Below, in pieces: positions 35,645-44,539 of a stretch of 64,000 nucleotides of DNA. The stretch spans positions 1 through 64,000 of the forward strand of contig JAQYWO010000004.1 of the NCBI GenBank assembly GCA_029379215.1, written 5' to 3'. Position 1 is the first letter of the stretch. Each line of letters begins with the position of its first letter. A program made the translations under genes and the position numbers. The stretch comes from Rhizonema sp. PD37. GTDB taxonomy: Bacteria; Cyanobacteriota; Cyanobacteriia; Cyanobacteriales; Nostocaceae. Under the pieces are notes generated by a model that did not search any database, had not been told where the DNA came from, and saw only the letters and a program-made list of their open reading frames with translations.

Positions 35645-37225
35645 ATGCACGATCATGATGTCATAGTCATTGGTAGCGGTATTGGCGGGTTAACTGCTGC
35701 TGGGTTGCTTGCTCGTTACGGTAAGCGAGTCGTTGTCTGTGAAAGCCATACAATTGCTGGAGGTGCTGCTCATAACTTTAGACGACGGGGATATGAATTT
35801 GATTCTGGTCCTTCATTCTATTGTGGTCTGACTGATGACCCTTCGGGTGACGCTGCACTAACGCAGTCGCCTCTGTCGGGAAAGCCGTCACTCGCGCTAT
35901 CTCACCAAAGTTTGAATCCCCTCAAACAAGTTCTTGATGTTTTAGGTGAGTCTTTAAAAACTGTACGCTACGAGCCTTTAGGGCATTATCACTTCCCGGA
36001 AGGCAGTTTTCCAGTTTATAGCCATACTCTTGCTTATCGTGAAGAAATCGCCAAAATTACGCCTCAAGGTGCGATTGAACTCCAGCAGTTTGAAAAACGC
36101 TTGCTCTGTCTGTACGAGGGAATGAAAGGTATTCCAACCTTAGCTTTAAGGACAGATTGGCAGTTGATTCCTGTGTTGCTTAGACGTTATTTGCCGTCTT
36201 TGTGGAAAATGTTACCCCATTTACCTATTCTTCAAGCATCTGTTGGCGATGTGATGGATGCAACAGTGCAAGATCCTTGGGTTCGGCGGCTCATCGACCT
36301 AGAATGCTTTCTACTATCTGGTTTAAAGGCGCATGGTACGATTGCCCCAGAAGTCGCTTTTATGTTAGGTGAACGCTCCCGTGGTGTTGAGTATCCTTTA
36401 GGAGGGAGTGGAGCAATCGTCAGTGCTTTAATACGGGGATTGGAAAGGTGGGGAGGCAAATTGCTGTTGGGATGTCATGTCGAGCAAATTCTTGTGGAGA
36501 CAGGCAAAGCGATCGGCGTGCGTTTGCGAAATGGTGAAATTATCAAAGCAAGTATTGTCATATCTAATGCGAGTATCTGGGATACTTACAATCAACTATT
36601 ACGTCCAACGGACTTACCTCCAGCTTATAGAGATATAGCATTGGAAACGCCTGTCATTGATAGTTTTATGCATTTGCATTTAGGTATTCGGGCAGATAAT
36701 TTAGAGAATTTAACGGGACATCATGTAGTAATCCATGACACTAGTAAGGATATAACAGCGCCGGGAAATACTTGTATGATCTCAATTCCCAGCGTCTGGG
36801 ATGCAACACTTGCCCCTAGTGGACACCATGTAGTTCACGCTTACACTCTCGAACCTCACATTGGATGGGAACGTAATGATGAGTATCTACAAAAGAAAAG
36901 GGAGAAAGCACAAACTTTATATCATGCTCTAGAGCGTATCATCCCAGATGTTAGGGAACGTATAGAGTTGGAACTTATCGGTACACCTCTAACTCATGCT
37001 CACTATCTCCGAAGGTATCGGGGAACTTATGGTCCGGCGATCACTGCTGGTAAAAGAATGTTTCCCAGTATGCATACACCCATTTCCGGATTATACCGTG
37101 TGGGTGACAGCACTATGCCAGGAATTGGTGTGCCTGCAGTAGCGGCATCTGGTATATTGTGTGCAAATAGTTTGGTGAACGTTCGCTCCTACACGGAAAT
37201 TCTAGATAAAGTACTTAACAATTAG
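35645..37225 (+). CDS. CrtISO-like FAD-dependent oxidoreductase
   Basis: A 526-residue enzyme of the phytoene desaturase/carotenoid isomerase superfamily. It has the N-terminal dinucleotide-binding motif VIVIGSGIGGLTAAGLLARYG, GGAAHNFRRRGYEFDSGPSF, and a C-terminal FAD-binding GLYRVGDSTMPGIGVPAVAASG. It is probably a carotenoid isomerase or a related all-trans-retinol saturase-like enzyme, acting at membranes. A 23-residue segment (35837-35905) has no counterpart in the family as I know it and is repeat-derived. Convergent with the small acidic gene, whose end overlaps by 4 nt. Confidence 0.9.
   Translation: MHDHDVIVIGSGIGGLTAAGLLARYGKRVVVCESHTIAGGAAHNFRRRGYEFDSGPSFYCGLTDDPSGDAALTQSPLSGKPSLALSHQSLNPLKQVLDVLGESLKTVRYEPLGHYHFPEGSFPVYSHTLAYREEIAKITPQGAIELQQFEKRLLCLYEGMKGIPTLALRTDWQLIPVLLRRYLPSLWKMLPHLPILQASVGDVMDATVQDPWVRRLIDLECFLLSGLKAHGTIAPEVAFMLGERSRGVEYPLGGSGAIVSALIRGLERWGGKLLLGCHVEQILVETGKAIGVRLRNGEIIKASIVISNASIWDTYNQLLRPTDLPPAYRDIALETPVIDSFMHLHLGIRADNLENLTGHHVVIHDTSKDITAPGNTCMISIPSVWDATLAPSGHHVVHAYTLEPHIGWERNDEYLQKKREKAQTLYHALERIIPDVRERIELELIGTPLTHAHYLRRYRGTYGPAITAGKRMFPSMHTPISGLYRVGDSTMPGIGVPAVAASGILCANSLVNVRSYTEILDKVLNN
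35837..35905 (+). repeat. In-frame repeat insertion in the CrtISO-like gene
   Basis: A 69-nt GC-rich block, starting gacccttcgggtgacgctgc, interrupts GPSFYCGLTD...QSLNPLKQVLDV. Its palindromic, HIP-like composition matches the intergenic small repeats of this genome. The length is a multiple of three, so the frame is kept. Confidence 0.6.
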
Positions 37226-37431
37226 CTATTAACTTGATTATCTGAAATGATGTTTGCTGCCGGAATGTAAGCACTGTTCATCTGACGTTCTCCAACATTC
37301 TCGTTTATTTCTTCATCAGGAGTGTGTTCTTCATCTAGCCCACCTGTATCTGGCTGATTTAAATCCAAAGACGTGGGAGGTTCTTTAGCTTGAGAAAAAT
37401 CGATAGGTGGATTGGGTTTTTCAGAAGACAT
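37222..37431 (-). CDS. Small acidic, disordered hypothetical protein
   Basis: A 69-residue protein rich in Pro, Asn, Asp and Glu (PDTGGLDEEHTPDEEINENV), predicted to be disordered, with no motif I recognise. The ribosome site is weak. The last codons overlap the end of the convergent CrtISO-like gene by 4 nt. The composition is protein-like and it fills the gap between two real genes, so it is plausible but unproven. Confidence 0.55.
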   Translation of the reverse strand: MSSEKPNPPIDFSQAKEPPTSLDLNQPDTGGLDEEHTPDEEINENVGERQMNSAYIPAANIISDNQVNS

Positions 37432-37490
37432 AAGTCAAAAAAAATATGGTTCTCGATTATTCAACTTAACTGTTGTCAGAGTAGTACACA

Positions 37491-38462
37491 TCACTCACTT
37501 GGTAGACTGTGGCGTTGAAAAAAGTCCCAAATTGTCTTACTAGCGTTAAAACCAAGGTTTTGATTGAACTTCTTTAAGCTGGCATCACTAGAGGCACCTC
37601 CGGGCCAGAAATGTCCACCACCTACTACAGATGCTAGAATGACTTCCGAACCTTTACTACAACCAGAGTATCGAGAGACATTGACAAAAAAGCGATCCTT
37701 CGGATTTGGATCGGGAAGCTTTCTTACTTGTGGTTGTGAGGCACATCCGTCATTTTGACGCCAAAAACTTACCGTTTCTGGGACAGAAATTAGCGATCCC
37801 CTTTCAGTACTGTCATGATCGCCTTGATAGTGTACTGATTGATCATTTGTACCATTAATCATCAGCATTGATACAGTAGTCGGAGGATGGCAAATAGGTT
37901 TGAATTGAATGGAAAGAGAACCTGCTACTGATGCAAACGCGGCAATGCGATCAGGTAGTTTACAAGCTAGAGCTTGGGTAAGTATTGCGCCTTTAGAAAA
38001 GCCAGTAGCGTAAATTCTCCGGCTGTCAATATTTCTGATTTGTTGGATATGCTCGAGCAATGCAGTAGCAAACGAAACATCGTTCACCTTTGAAGGATAT
38101 CTACCTCTGAGGCTCCATTCACCTTTAACTCCATCTGGATAAACGACAATAAATCCTTTTTGATTTGCCAAATCATTGAAGCGAGAAACTTGAGCGATGG
38201 AATGACCACTACCACCATGCCCGTGAAACACAATTACTAAAGGCATCGGCCGATCTGGATCGTAAGATTCCGGAGTGTAAAGATAGTAGGTGCGCTCTGT
38301 TCCTTGGTCATTTAACTGTCCGTCACTATCACCTGAGGAGCCATTTTCTCCAGGCATCGTCGTTTCTTTTGCATCAAGAAATTTGCAGGATGTTATAACA
38401 GTAATTGAAAACAGGCAAACAATAATATATCTGAAAAGGGCGAGATTTAGATAGCTATTCAC
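37491..38462 (-). CDS. Lipoprotein esterase of the PHB-depolymerase/feruloyl-esterase type
   Basis: A 323-residue protein. The N-terminal signal ends in a lipobox (SITVITSC), so it is probably a membrane lipoprotein outside the cytoplasm. The alpha/beta-hydrolase core follows: RTYYLYTPESYD, LVIVFHGHGGSG (oxyanion region), VVYPDGVKGEWSLR, nucleophile ATGFSKGA, and C-terminal GGGHFWPG with the catalytic His. This matches the LpqC/poly(3-hydroxybutyrate) depolymerase-like family, which acts on aromatic or polyester carboxyl esters. The specific substrate is unknown. Monocistronic. Confidence 0.88.
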   Translation of the reverse strand: MNSYLNLALFRYIIVCLFSITVITSCKFLDAKETTMPGENGSSGDSDGQLNDQGTERTYYLYTPESYDPDRPMPLVIVFHGHGGSGHSIAQVSRFNDLANQKGFIVVYPDGVKGEWSLRGRYPSKVNDVSFATALLEHIQQIRNIDSRRIYATGFSKGAILTQALACKLPDRIAAFASVAGSLSIQFKPICHPPTTVSMLMINGTNDQSVHYQGDHDSTERGSLISVPETVSFWRQNDGCASQPQVRKLPDPNPKDRFFVNVSRYSGCSKGSEVILASVVGGGHFWPGGASSDASLKKFNQNLGFNASKTIWDFFQRHSLPSE

Positions 38463-38588
38463 AATTATTTCAATAGAGAAAGATAAATTATTATATTGAC
38501 TTCCTTACCTGTCTGTCCAAGGCAAATGATACAGTTTTCACTCCTAAGATGATATTAATCGATACTCCTAATCATAAGCTTGGGTAAC

Positions 38589-39236
38589 ATGAACAGCGCA
38601 AACGATCACAGGCAATATGCACCAGCAACACAACGTAACCGCGAACCTATTCTGGAAATTCTTCTACAAGTGTTGCCTCCTACTGGCACCATTTTAGAAG
38701 TCGCAAGTGGTACTGGGGAACATGCAGTTTTTTTTGCTCCACACCTTATTCCTCGTAAATGGCTACCCTCTGACCCCAATCCAATTTCTCGTGATAGTAT
38801 CATCGCATGGGCTGCACATTTTTCGTCTAATAATCTTTACCCACCTATAGATCTTGATGTTCGTGCCCCTATTTGGTCTGTAGAGAAAGAGGCATTTGCT
38901 CATCGTGAGTTAAATAACTCACCAATAGCAGCCATTGTGAGTATAAATATGATTCATATCTCGCCTTGGTCGGCAAGCGTTGGATTAATAGCAGGTGCCA
39001 ACCGTATTCTCTCACCAGGGGGCATACTCTATTTATACGGTCCATATAAAAAAGGTGGAAAACACACCGCGCCTAGTAATGCCGCTTTTGATGAAAGTCT
39101 CCGCGCACAAAACCCGGAGTGGGGTATACGCGATCTTGATGAGGTTGTTGCAGCAGCTGATACACAACATCTCACTTTACTGGAGACTTACCAAATGCCA
39201 GCCAACAATCTTTCAGTCGTATTCCAACGAGTATAA
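38589..39236 (+). CDS. DUF938 methyltransferase-like protein
   Basis: A 215-residue protein from ATG 38589; an upstream in-frame TTG would add three residues. It has DHRQYAPATQRNREPILEIL, then the SAM-binding loop ILEVASGTGEHAVFFAP, PSDPNPISRDSI, INMIHISPW and GGILYLYGPYK, all marks of DUF938, a class I SAM-dependent methyltransferase fold of unknown substrate found in bacteria and animals (METTL26). It is followed at once by a strong terminator. Confidence 0.92.
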   Translation: MNSANDHRQYAPATQRNREPILEILLQVLPPTGTILEVASGTGEHAVFFAPHLIPRKWLPSDPNPISRDSIIAWAAHFSSNNLYPPIDLDVRAPIWSVEKEAFAHRELNNSPIAAIVSINMIHISPWSASVGLIAGANRILSPGGILYLYGPYKKGGKHTAPSNAAFDESLRAQNPEWGIRDLDEVVAAADTQHLTLLETYQMPANNLSVVFQRV

Positions 39237-39275
39237 AATAACAATCTCACCCAAGAAGGAGTGAGATTGTTATTT
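39237..39275 (+). terminator. Strong rho-independent terminator after the DUF938 gene
   Basis: Perfect arms AATAACAATCTCAC and GTGAGATTGTTATT flank a 10-nt loop. The 3' arm runs into ttt. It begins right at the stop codon. Confidence 0.85.
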
Positions 39276-39414
39276 CGGTATAGTTATCTGATGTGAGTTA
39301 TGATTTTGAATGAAACTAACCACAGTAAGGGGCAGTATTTTTTGTGTAAAATAACACCTGTTAATATTGTGCAAGTTGAAAAAATCTGATTGAAACTGAG
39401 GAGCTAAAACGACT

Positions 39415-39810
39415 GTGGCAAGTGAAATAGCTGCGCGCTTCATGCGAACGCTAGAGCAAGTAGAAGAAACTGGTGATGTTGAACTGCTGGTAGCAATGTT
39501 TACCGAAGATGCAAAACTTAGTAATCTCGCTATGGTAGAACCATTATCTGGACGCGATGGCGCACGCCATTTCTGGCAAAAGTATTTGTCAGTGTTTGAA
39601 CGTATCCATTCAAAATTCACAAATGTGGTTGAGGGTGATGGCACTGCAGTATTGGAGTGGGTTTCTCATGGGACTTTGCCAACGGGTAAGCCGATCAATT
39701 ACCGAGGTGTAAGTTTGATTGAAATAGCTCACGGGCAAGTGTGTCATTTCCGCACGTATTACGATTCAGCCGCATTCGTGCTTCAGAATACGCATGAAAA
39801 ACCTGAATGA
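39415..39810 (+). CDS. NTF2-like / SnoaL-like protein
   Basis: A 131-residue protein from GTG 39415, with GAGGAG 11 nt upstream. The pattern RFMRTLEQVEETGDVELLVA, MFTEDAKLSNLAM, FWQKYLSVF, VLEWVSHGTLPTGKPINYRGV and FRTYYDSAAF is that of the NTF2-like superfamily with the SnoaL fold, as in ketosteroid-isomerase-like and stress-related proteins. It is a small cone-shaped domain that binds hydrophobic ligands. Function unknown. Monocistronic. Confidence 0.85.
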   Translation: MASEIAARFMRTLEQVEETGDVELLVAMFTEDAKLSNLAMVEPLSGRDGARHFWQKYLSVFERIHSKFTNVVEGDGTAVLEWVSHGTLPTGKPINYRGVSLIEIAHGQVCHFRTYYDSAAFVLQNTHEKPE

Positions 39811-39876
39811 ACTTTACTCACTAGCACTAAAGAGCTTCATGCATAAGCTAAGTTGCTGTGAAACATAATAACGACA

Positions 39877-39941
39877 GTAGGGGCGGGTTTGACAGGATTG
39901 TTCGTTTTACTCACAAGTTACTAGATGAAACCCGCCCCTAC
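39877..39941. repeat. GTAGGGGCG-type inverted repeat
   Basis: Perfect 14-bp arms, GTAGGGGCGGGTTT (39877-39890) and AAACCCGCCCCTAC (39928-39941). It belongs with the element at 6069-6130, which has the same outer sequence. Confidence 0.8.
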
Positions 39942-40000
39942 GGAGCATTCACAGACTTGATGTAAAGTCGTATTTATTCATACAGACTTACTATCTAAAT

Positions 40001-40432
40001 ATGTTAGGAAGTATAAAGAAAATATTGATCAGTAATTATTTATTATTACTAACATTATTAAACATTTCTTGCAGTATCAATCCAAATGAGAATCTGTCAA
40101 AAGAACTAAAAACAGTTTCCTCATGGGCAGCAACAGCACATATGGTAGGTGAAGCATCAATAAGAGGTACTGTACCTACAGCCTATGCTAAAGAAACTCT
40201 GAAAAAAAGTCTGGAGAAAATACAACAAGAAACTGAGAAGTTATCGAAGTCACCAGAAGCACAGGAGGAAAAAGTTTTAGAACCGCTACAGCAACTCCAA
40301 CAAATAATCACTCAGATGTCAATTGCAGTAGAACAGAAAGATAATAAGGAGATAGCTACTCAGTTACAACGCCTCTCAAGGCAAGAAAAAAAGATCCGAA
40401 CTCTGGAGAAACAAGTCAGTGCAAAATCATGA
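40001..40432 (+). CDS. Small helical lipoprotein
   Basis: A 143-residue protein. The N-terminal signal (ISNYLLLLTLLNISC) ends in a lipobox Cys, predicting a lipoprotein. The mature part is almost wholly helical and Gln/Lys/Glu-rich (KETLKKSLEKIQQETEKLSK; TQLQRLSRQEKKIRTLEKQV), likely coiled coil. The stop overlaps the atzG start as ATGA, so it is translationally coupled to the amidase genes. No known role for such a lipoprotein with AtzG/AtzE comes to mind. Confidence 0.75.
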   Translation: MLGSIKKILISNYLLLLTLLNISCSINPNENLSKELKTVSSWAATAHMVGEASIRGTVPTAYAKETLKKSLEKIQQETEKLSKSPEAQEEKVLEPLQQLQQIITQMSIAVEQKDNKEIATQLQRLSRQEKKIRTLEKQVSAKS

Positions 40433-40614
40433 GTAAGAAATTTGATATAGATAATTATATTGATCTGATGGCTTTATTGTTGGATTTGCAATTGAGGGAT
40501 GAAGATCGCGATGGAGTTATAGCAAATTTTGAGAAAATAAAAGCGATCGCTCAACTTGTCAATGAGTTCCCTTTGCCAGAACATATCGAAGCGTCCCCTG
40601 TGTTTGAACCATGA
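40429..40614 (+). CDS. atzG: AtzG-like (DUF4089) small amidase subunit
   Basis: A 61-residue protein: FDIDNYIDLMALLLDLQL, RDGVIANFEKIKAIAQLVNE, FPLPEHIEASPVFEP. This is the DUF4089/AtzG pattern. AtzG binds AtzE to form the heterotetrameric 1-carboxybiuret hydrolase in s-triazine degradation (known from Pseudomonas), and resembles the GatC role in stabilising the amidase. Start and stop both overlap neighbours by ATGA. In cyanobacteria the true substrate is not established. Confidence 0.88.
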   Translation: MSKKFDIDNYIDLMALLLDLQLRDEDRDGVIANFEKIKAIAQLVNEFPLPEHIEASPVFEP

Positions 40615-41993
40615 ATTTAGAATCTGTAGATGTTGTATCAATTGCTACAGCTGTGCGACAAGGAATGAGCGCTGTGGATGTTGTCAAAGCTGTTTTAAAA
40701 CGCATTGAAGCACGTGATCATCAACTGAATTGTTTTACTGCTGTGACTGCTGAAACAGCTTTAATGGACGCAGAACGAATTGACAGGGAAGTTGCCCGAG
40801 GTGAAAATCCCGGTTGCCTCGCTGGAGTGCCTTTTGCTGTGAAAAATCTTTTTGATGTTGCTGGAGTTACAACGCTTGCAGGTGCAAAAATTAACGTCAA
40901 AAATCCTCCAGCAACTCAAGATGCCACAGCCGTGGCGAAGCTAAAAAAAGCGGGTGCGATACTTGTAGGCACTCTAAATATGGATGAGTATGCCTATGGG
41001 TTTGTGACAGAGAACTTTCATTACGGTGCAACCCATAATCCTTACGATTTAAAGCGAGTCGCTGGTGGTTCATCTGGTGGTTCAGCTGCGGCAGTGAGTA
41101 GTGGGCTAGTTCCCTTGACACTCGGTTCTGATACTAATGGTTCAATTCGGGTTCCGGCGGCTTTGTGTGGTGTTTTTGGCTTTAAGCCAACGTATGGGCG
41201 GTTATCCCGTACTGGAGCCACTTTATTTTCTAGCAGTTTTGACCATATTGGACCCTTTGCCCGTTCGGTAAGAGATATTGCTACAGTGTTTGATGTGCTT
41301 CAAGGGGAAGACGCTTTTGATCCTGTTTGTACAAAGCGCCCTCCTGTAGAAACACGTTTTTTGAGCCAAGATGTGGCAAATTTACGAATTGCCATTGCTG
41401 GTGATTATTTTATGAAAGGAGCAAATCACGAAGCATTGGCTGCAGTTCAAAAGGTTGCTGATGCAATGAATGCCACTGAGTACGTTACAATACCAGAAGC
41501 TCATCGCGCTCGTGCGGCAGCGTTTGTGATTACAGCTTGTGAGGGAGCAAATTTACATTTAGATAATTTGCGATCGCTTCCCCAGGATTTTGATCCAGCA
41601 ACACGTGATCGCTTTCTTGCTGGTGCGTTAATTCCTAGTAGTTGGTATATCCAAGCACAGCGGTTTAGAAGATGGTTTCGCGATCGCGTTCAAGAAGTCT
41701 TTCAAAAGGTGGATGTCATTCTTGCCCCAACTACCCCTATTTCAGCACCACTTATCGGTCAACAAACTATGATTTTAGATGGAGAGGAAATTCTCGTCCG
41801 TCCTCATTTAGGGATATTTACTCAACCATTATCTTTCATCGGCTTGCCTGTGTTATCAGTGCCAATCCAACGCCCAAATGCTTTACCTTTAGGTGTGCAG
41901 TTAATCGCAGCGCCATACAATGAAGCCCTAATTTTACGAGTGGCAGCAGTGCTGGAAGCAAGCGGTATCACATCATCGCCTGTTGTTTTTTGA
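40611..41993 (+). CDS. atzE: AtzE-type amidase
   Basis: A 460-residue amidase-signature enzyme. The Ser-cisSer-Lys triad is visible: Lys78 in FAVKN, cis-Ser154 in GGSSGGSAAAVSSG and nucleophile Ser178 in GSDTNGSIRVPA. The start overlaps the atzG stop (ATGA), matching the AtzG-AtzE complex that deaminates 1-carboxybiuret. The rest of an s-triazine or biuret pathway is not in this window, so the natural role may be another ureido- or amide-nitrogen compound. Length is normal. Confidence 0.92.
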   Translation: MNLESVDVVSIATAVRQGMSAVDVVKAVLKRIEARDHQLNCFTAVTAETALMDAERIDREVARGENPGCLAGVPFAVKNLFDVAGVTTLAGAKINVKNPPATQDATAVAKLKKAGAILVGTLNMDEYAYGFVTENFHYGATHNPYDLKRVAGGSSGGSAAAVSSGLVPLTLGSDTNGSIRVPAALCGVFGFKPTYGRLSRTGATLFSSSFDHIGPFARSVRDIATVFDVLQGEDAFDPVCTKRPPVETRFLSQDVANLRIAIAGDYFMKGANHEALAAVQKVADAMNATEYVTIPEAHRARAAAFVITACEGANLHLDNLRSLPQDFDPATRDRFLAGALIPSSWYIQAQRFRRWFRDRVQEVFQKVDVILAPTTPISAPLIGQQTMILDGEEILVRPHLGIFTQPLSFIGLPVLSVPIQRPNALPLGVQLIAAPYNEALILRVAAVLEASGITSSPVVF

Positions 41994-42157
41994 CAATGTC
42001 CGCTGTGAAGAGCGTATACTTTTCAGTGCGAATATCCTGCTTACACAGGAACAGATGCTCACCACATTTGCACTCCCCCGGTGCATAGTGATATTTCCTC
42101 ACGAATCTATTGAGTGTAAAAGTTTACAGATTTCCTTTCATGGTCAATTGCTAATTA

Positions 42158-42841
42158 CTATTCTACCAAACCATGCTTAATCGCAAAACGCACCAATTCT
42201 GCTCGGTTGCTGGTAGCTGTTTTTCTTAGTAAACTGCTAACGTATTTTTCAACTGTCCGAGGACTGAGGTGCAATTTTTGACCGATTTCGGCATTAGAAA
42301 GACCATGAGTCAAAAGTTCTAAGACTTCCTGTTCTCTAGGAGTCAATTCTGAGAAAATATTCGATTTCTGAACATGGTTGAACCCATTATGTGCTTCCAC
42401 TGCTTTGGTCGTGGAATCAGTTGTGGCTGCGTTATCTTGTTGAAAAAAACGGTACTCAGATTGAATGATTTGCGAACGCTCCAAGAGATTGCGAATTGCT
42501 GCGGCTAACTCTTCCAATTCAAAAGGCTTAGGTAAGTACAAATCGCACCCAGACTGGTAGCCCAGAATTCTTTCTTGAGTCTTTGTTCGTGCCGTTAACA
42601 AAATGACAGGTAACAAGCGGAACGCAGGTTTTTGACGTACTCGGCGCACCAATTCGTAACCGTTTATTTGTGGCATGACAATATCGGTAACAATTAAATC
42701 GGTATGGTACTCCTCCACCATTGCCAAAGCCTCTTGACCGTCATTAGCCACGATCACTGAGTAGCCAGACAGCTCGAGATAATCGCTGATTGACAGACGA
42801 GTACCTAGGTCATCATCAACCACAAGGATCGTCAAGGGCAT
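42158..42841 (-). CDS. Response regulator with LuxR-type DNA-binding domain
   Basis: About 227 residues from ATG 42841, just ahead of the receiver (ILVVDDDLGTRLSISDYLEL); an upstream ATG at 42895 would add 18 unlikely residues. The receiver has acidic pair DDD, the phospho-acceptor Asp in LIVTDIVMPQ, Thr in LLTAR and Lys in PKPF. The C-terminal LuxR/FixJ helix-turn-helix is clear (LTPREQEVLELLTHGLSN, AEIGQKLHLSPRTVEKYVS). It is an orphan regulator: no kinase gene is adjacent. Confidence 0.93.
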   Translation of the reverse strand: MPLTILVVDDDLGTRLSISDYLELSGYSVIVANDGQEALAMVEEYHTDLIVTDIVMPQINGYELVRRVRQKPAFRLLPVILLTARTKTQERILGYQSGCDLYLPKPFELEELAAAIRNLLERSQIIQSEYRFFQQDNAATTDSTTKAVEAHNGFNHVQKSNIFSELTPREQEVLELLTHGLSNAEIGQKLHLSPRTVEKYVSSLLRKTATSNRAELVRFAIKHGLVE

Positions 42842-42895
42842 GGATAATATACCCCTAGCGTGTGTTAGTAAGAAATTTGCTTCCATGAGCACCAT

Positions 42896-43217
42896 CGTCG
42901 AGCAGAAAAAATAACGCTCTTATGTTTCATAATATGACAGGAATATAGCTAACAACTCCCTAAGGATTTTTTTATTAAGTAAATCTTAAATTTAGACGTA
43001 TTAACAAACTTTAACATACTTTTAATTTTTATATAATGTATCTATCACATCTTTATTTAAAAAAGGGAGTCAGGAGTCGGGAATGGAAGAGAAAATTTAC
43101 AGATGCTGATTGCTGACAGCTTGCATGAGAATTACGCACAAGCAAAAAAGAGGTAAATTACTCACCGCATCTATAATTGAGTTTGGTTTGTTATTCAAGG
43201 CACACGGATTATTAATT
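42896..43217. other. AT-rich divergent promoter region with a short repeat
   Basis: The divergent spacer between the response regulator and YbaB genes. It contains a short repeat, gggagtcaggagtcggga, near 43065-43083, a common heptamer-type repeat of these genomes. The open frame upstream of YbaB (from 43110) lacks homology. Confidence 0.5.
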
Positions 43218-43565
43218 ATGACAGGGAAAGGACAGGGATTTGGCTTTGGCTTGGGAAAAATGAAAGAACTGGCTGAGGCTTTTAAAAAAGCACAGCAAGT
43301 TCAAGAAGGCGCAAAGCGACTCCAAGAAGAACTGGAGCAAATGGAGATTCTCGGGGAATCAGGTGGTGGTTTGATCAAAGTGGTTGTCAGTGGTAACCAA
43401 GAACCCAAGCGAGTCGAAATTTCTCCGAATGCGCTGAATGAAGGAGCAGAAGTACTTTCCGATCTTCTGACAGCAGCAATGAAAGACGCTTACAATAAGT
43501 CCACAGCAACTATGCGGGAGCGCATGGAAGAATTAACCAGTGGGCTAGAACTTCCAGGAATGTAG
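43218..43565 (+). CDS. YbaB/EbfC nucleoid-associated protein
   Basis: A 115-residue protein from ATG 43218 ([20 protein letters not shown]). [20 protein letters not shown] and [19 protein letters not shown], then [20 protein letters not shown], are the YbaB/EbfC family pattern: a DNA-binding homodimer that influences nucleoid structure and gene expression. The Gly/Phe-rich start is typical of cyanobacterial members. The tyrosine-phosphatase gene follows 75 nt later, probably co-transcribed. Confidence 0.92.
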   Translation: MTGKGQGFGFGLGKMKELAEAFKKAQQVQEGAKRLQEELEQMEILGESGGGLIKVVVSGNQEPKRVEISPNALNEGAEVLSDLLTAAMKDAYNKSTATMRERMEELTSGLELPGM

Positions 43566-43640
43566 TTAGTATTCAATAGTCATTTGTCATTTGTCACTAG
43601 TCTCATACTAAGGACAAAAGACAAAGGACAAAGGATAATT
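43566..43640 (+). repeat. Short tandem repeats (CATTTGT / GGACAAA)
   Basis: The spacer between YbaB and the phosphatase gene consists of repeated catttgt and ggacaaa units, a heptamer repeat type common in filamentous cyanobacteria. Confidence 0.6.
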
Positions 43641-44132
43641 ATGACTTACAAGCTGCTGTTTGTTTGTCTGGGGAACATCTGCCGTTCTCCAGCAGCAGAA
43701 AATATCATGGAACATTTAATCGAGCAGGCATCGAGCGATAAGTTCGCCAAAAGCATTGTCTGCGACTCTGCAGGGACATCTAGTTATCACATAGGTAGCT
43801 CACCTGATCGACGCATGAGTGCCACAGCGGCTAAAAAGCTGGGAATTAAATTGCATGGTCGTGCCCGTCAGTTCCAAGAGTCTGACTTTCAAGACTTTGA
43901 TTTGATTTTAGCTATGGATCAAGACAACTATCAAGATATTCTCCTTCTTGACCCCACTGGACAATATCAAACAAAAGTGCGCTTGATGTGTGACTTTTGC
44001 TCCAAACACACTCTCAAGGAAGTTCCAGATCCTTACTATGGTGGTTCAGAGGGATTTAATCAAGTCATCGATCTACTGGTTGATGCTTGTGAAGGTTTAC
44101 TGACATACCTTCGTAGTCTTGAGGAGTGCTGA
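43641..44132 (+). CDS. Low-molecular-weight protein tyrosine phosphatase
   Basis: A 163-residue phosphatase from ATG 43641; the open frame to 43584 consists of repeat sequence. The P-loop VCLGNICRSPAAE has Cys9 and Arg15 of the CX5R motif, and the general-acid loop reads VPDPYYGG with its Asp. These enzymes dephosphorylate protein tyrosines, often on BY-kinases controlling exopolysaccharide export; no such kinase gene is nearby. It is downstream of YbaB on the same strand. Confidence 0.94.
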   Translation: MTYKLLFVCLGNICRSPAAENIMEHLIEQASSDKFAKSIVCDSAGTSSYHIGSSPDRRMSATAAKKLGIKLHGRARQFQESDFQDFDLILAMDQDNYQDILLLDPTGQYQTKVRLMCDFCSKHTLKEVPDPYYGGSEGFNQVIDLLVDACEGLLTYLRSLEEC

Positions 44133-44539
44133 GGAGCCAGTGCCGTATACAGAGAAGTCGTAAGGAGGATAAGAGCACGAATGACGGCTTTCCCTCCTTT
44201 ACGAACTACGTTCGGTTCCCCCCGCGCTTGGCGACTGGCGTTGCTGAGTCAAAAAGTAGTCTTGAGTCATACCGTACCTTGAAAGTCAAAAAGAAAATAG
44301 TTAATCTTACACTCTTGTTTGGTAGTAGTCTTTGATTTAATGGAAAATACTGATGGATTTTCTTTCTACTCAGGCCTGATGAAGTTTAGCCGCCAAAATA
44401 CACCCAGCTATTGGGAGGATTGAATACACATACAAAAATATTTCTCCGGTTTCAGGTAAACTAAAACCGGAGAAATGTTTTTAATTGCGTAATTTCTTAG
44501 TCCTAATAACTAAGTACTGCTTTCTCTATTGGTAAAGAT
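44133..44539. other. Intergenic region ending in a bidirectional terminator
   Basis: A spacer between the convergent phosphatase and murB genes. The sequence 44220-44250 (ccccgcgcttggcgactggcgttgc) resembles small GC-rich repeats. The 69-codon ORF at 44126 has no support. The terminator lies at 44440-44482. Confidence 0.5.
44440..44482. terminator. Bidirectional rho-independent terminator
   Basis: Perfect 13-bp arms, ATTTCTCCGGTTT and AAACCGGAGAAAT (44440-44452 and 44464-44476), with T-runs on both sides. It serves the convergent phosphatase and murB transcripts. Confidence 0.9.
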
